DNA from: Confluentibacter sediminis
GTDB taxonomy: Bacteria; Bacteroidota; Bacteroidia; Flavobacteriales; Flavobacteriaceae
Reading direction: 5' to 3'
Length of the DNA: 64,000 bases
Assembly: GCF_003258355.1 (NCBI RefSeq)
Contig: NZ_QKPO01000003.1
Location: forward strand, 62,001 to 126,000
The translations under genes were made by a program, and so were the position numbers. The notes under the pieces are model-generated. The model worked only from the letters and a program-made list of their open reading frames with translations. It did not search any database and had not been told where the DNA came from. Positions 63,241 to 64,000 of the stretch are shown here, one piece after another (positions within the stretch are counted from its first letter, which is position 1; every line of letters starts with the position of its first letter).

Positions 63241-63375
63241 ATGAACTCAACTTTAAGAATTTCAAAACATACAGACCATATAACCCAAGAAATATGGTCT
63301 TTTTACAGAGCGAATCATACTCCAGAACATCATGAAGATATCATTTGGAAAGACTCTCAAACTAAGAGCTATTAA
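63241..63375 (+). CDS. Possible 44-residue small protein
   Basis: MNSTLRISKHTDHITQEIWS...EDIIWKDSQTKSY, from ATG 63241; a TTG at 63166 in frame would give 69 residues. The composition is protein-like (His, Trp, Ile, Asp) but no family is known to me. It precedes exbD by 68 bases. Confidence 0.3.
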   Translation: MNSTLRISKHTDHITQEIWSFYRANHTPEHHEDIIWKDSQTKSY

Positions 63376-63398
63376 AAGCTTTTAAATAACTCTGGTAT

Positions 63399-63406
63399 TA
63401 TTTTTG
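63399..63406 (+). promoter_or_regulatory. Candidate -7 box of exbD
   Basis: TATTTTTG, perfect TAnnTTTG, 37 bases before the ATG at 63444. No clear -33. Confidence 0.4.
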
Positions 63407-63443
63407 TGATTTAAGTTTTTATTAACATTTAAACTTACAATCC

Positions 63444-64000
63444 ATGAGACATTCAAAATCATCACCAGAAGTTAATGCTGGGTCTATGGCAGACATTGCA
63501 TTCCTTTTACTTATGTTCTTTCTTGTAACCTCGGCTATCCCGAAGGACAAAGGTTTTAATAGAAAATTACCAGGGGAATGCCCTCCTCATGTAGACTGTA
63601 CCAAAGACATTGGAGATAGAAATGTCATGCGAATAGTTATCAATAATCATGATGCCATTATGGTTGATAATGAGGTGGTTTCTATTTATGAGCTTAAAGA
63701 TATGACCAAAAAATTTGTCGATAATAATGGAGATGGTAGTTGCGACTATTGCCACGGCGAAAGATCTTCAACGTCATCAGATAATCCAAAATCAGCCGTG
63801 CTTTCACTTCAGGCAGATAAGCAAACCTCATATAATCAATTTATTGCTGTTCAAGACGAATTAACGAAAGCGTATTATGAACTTAGAAATACTTACAGCA
63901 ATACCATGCTTAAAAAAGCATCAAATGATTTAACGGACGAAGAGGTTATTAAAGTAAAACAAGCCTACCCTTTTATATTATCGGAAACTGAAATGAAATA
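63444..64000 (+). CDS. exbD: ExbD/TolR-type biopolymer transport protein (3' end outside window)
   Basis: At least 185 residues, running off the window end. PEVNAGSMADIAFLLLMFFLVTSAI is the ExbD transmembrane helix with its Asp (D17) for proton coupling; the periplasmic part follows. Works with ExbB and TonB to power outer-membrane uptake; an exbB is expected outside the window. An unusual Cys-rich stretch, CPPHVDC and CDYCHGE, stands in the periplasmic part (DNNGDGSCDYCHGERSS), longer than in common ExbD. Confidence 0.88.
   Translation, partial: MRHSKSSPEVNAGSMADIAFLLLMFFLVTSAIPKDKGFNRKLPGECPPHVDCTKDIGDRNVMRIVINNHDAIMVDNEVVSIYELKDMTKKFVDNNGDGSCDYCHGERSSTSSDNPKSAVLSLQADKQTSYNQFIAVQDELTKAYYELRNTYSNTMLKKASNDLTDEEVIKVKQAYPFILSETEMK

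Larger units (their letters stand above)
62812..63443. other. Gap with two short ORFs and a hairpin
   Basis: 632 bases between divergent genes. Contents: the -7 box of the 62811 gene, a 28-codon ORF at 63107-63193 whose TAA stands in the loop of a 10-bp hairpin (GAGACGTTAC/GTAACGTCTC, 63178-63203), a 44-codon ORF at 63241-63375, and a candidate exbD promoter. No longer frame with a family look. Confidence 0.5.

Noticed and set aside
1-64000. tRNA, rRNA and complete insertion sequences
   Set aside because: I looked for cloverleaf ends, rRNA signatures and transposase genes and saw none; a tool such as tRNAscan would be more reliable than eye.

Overview
The window is a 64 kb piece of a low-G+C Bacteroidota chromosome, most likely a marine-type member of the Flavobacteriaceae. 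The support is an LpxC-FabZ fusion gene, a HisIE and a HisB fusion, Bacteroidota-style -7 boxes (TAnnTTTG), A-rich rather than Shine-Dalgarno leaders, and typical family content (DUF4251, PmoA-like DUF6807, TolB/TPR/AraC fusion regulator, lipoproteins). No rRNA, tRNA, CRISPR array or complete insertion sequence was seen. The genus cannot be named from sequence alone.

Layout. 0-9.6 kb (+): a lipid A / translation / TCA block: lpxD (5' end cut by the window), lpxC-fabZ, lpxA, efp, a second lpxD-like gene, sucD, fabG, a VWA-type membrane protein and a prohibitin-like SPFH protein. 9.6-10.1 kb (-): a thioredoxin-fold secreted protein. 10.2-20.6 kb (+): the complete histidine operon hisG-(GNAT)-hisD-hisC-hisB-hisH-(four-helix-bundle IVS protein)-hisA-hisF-hisIE, then a PmoA-like protein and a TruA family enzyme. 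It is preceded by a leader peptide with four consecutive His codons and a mutually exclusive antiterminator/terminator pair. 20.7-23.9 kb: small conserved proteins. 24.2-28.8 kb (+): leuC-leuD-leuA-type synthase-leuB. 29-34.6 kb: MscS channel, membrane proteins, two ferritin-like stress proteins, an AraC regulator and a small secreted protein.

34.6-41.3 kb is the accessory island. It holds a three-gene restriction-modification locus on the minus strand: a C5-cytosine methyltransferase whose N terminus looks like the Arm DNA-binding domain of Bacteroidota tyrosine recombinases, an MvaI/BcnI-family endonuclease, and a second PD-(D/E)XK-like nuclease gene broken by a frameshift in a run of eight T exactly between its catalytic D and ExK. 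The methyltransferase promoter is studded with iterated GTCCGT(AAA) motifs. The island is bordered by a 254-bp truncated copy of a gene whose intact version lies 6.5 kb away, a shared ~28-bp motif, and a 14-bp tandem repeat.

41.4-60.7 kb (mostly -): a Vat-like acetyltransferase, an NAD(P)-binding protein, a class C beta-lactamase-fold hydrolase, a TolB-TPR-AraC regulator, lipoproteins, a large multidomain GH54 arabinofuranosidase-like lipoprotein, a degenerate intradiol-dioxygenase-like protein, REP-like tandem palindromes, OsmC, Old Yellow Enzyme, GT9, two EamA transporters, PPK2, a cold-shock-domain protein and a DEAH helicase. 60.8-64 kb: an aldo/keto reductase, a cupin pseudogene, a secreted protein of unknown role, small ORFs and the start of an exbD gene running off the end.

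The most interesting signals are the his attenuator, the recombinase-arm/methyltransferase fusion with possible cognate sites at its own promoter, the homopolymer-broken nuclease, and the IVS-protein gene flanked by 30-bp inverted repeats inside the his operon.
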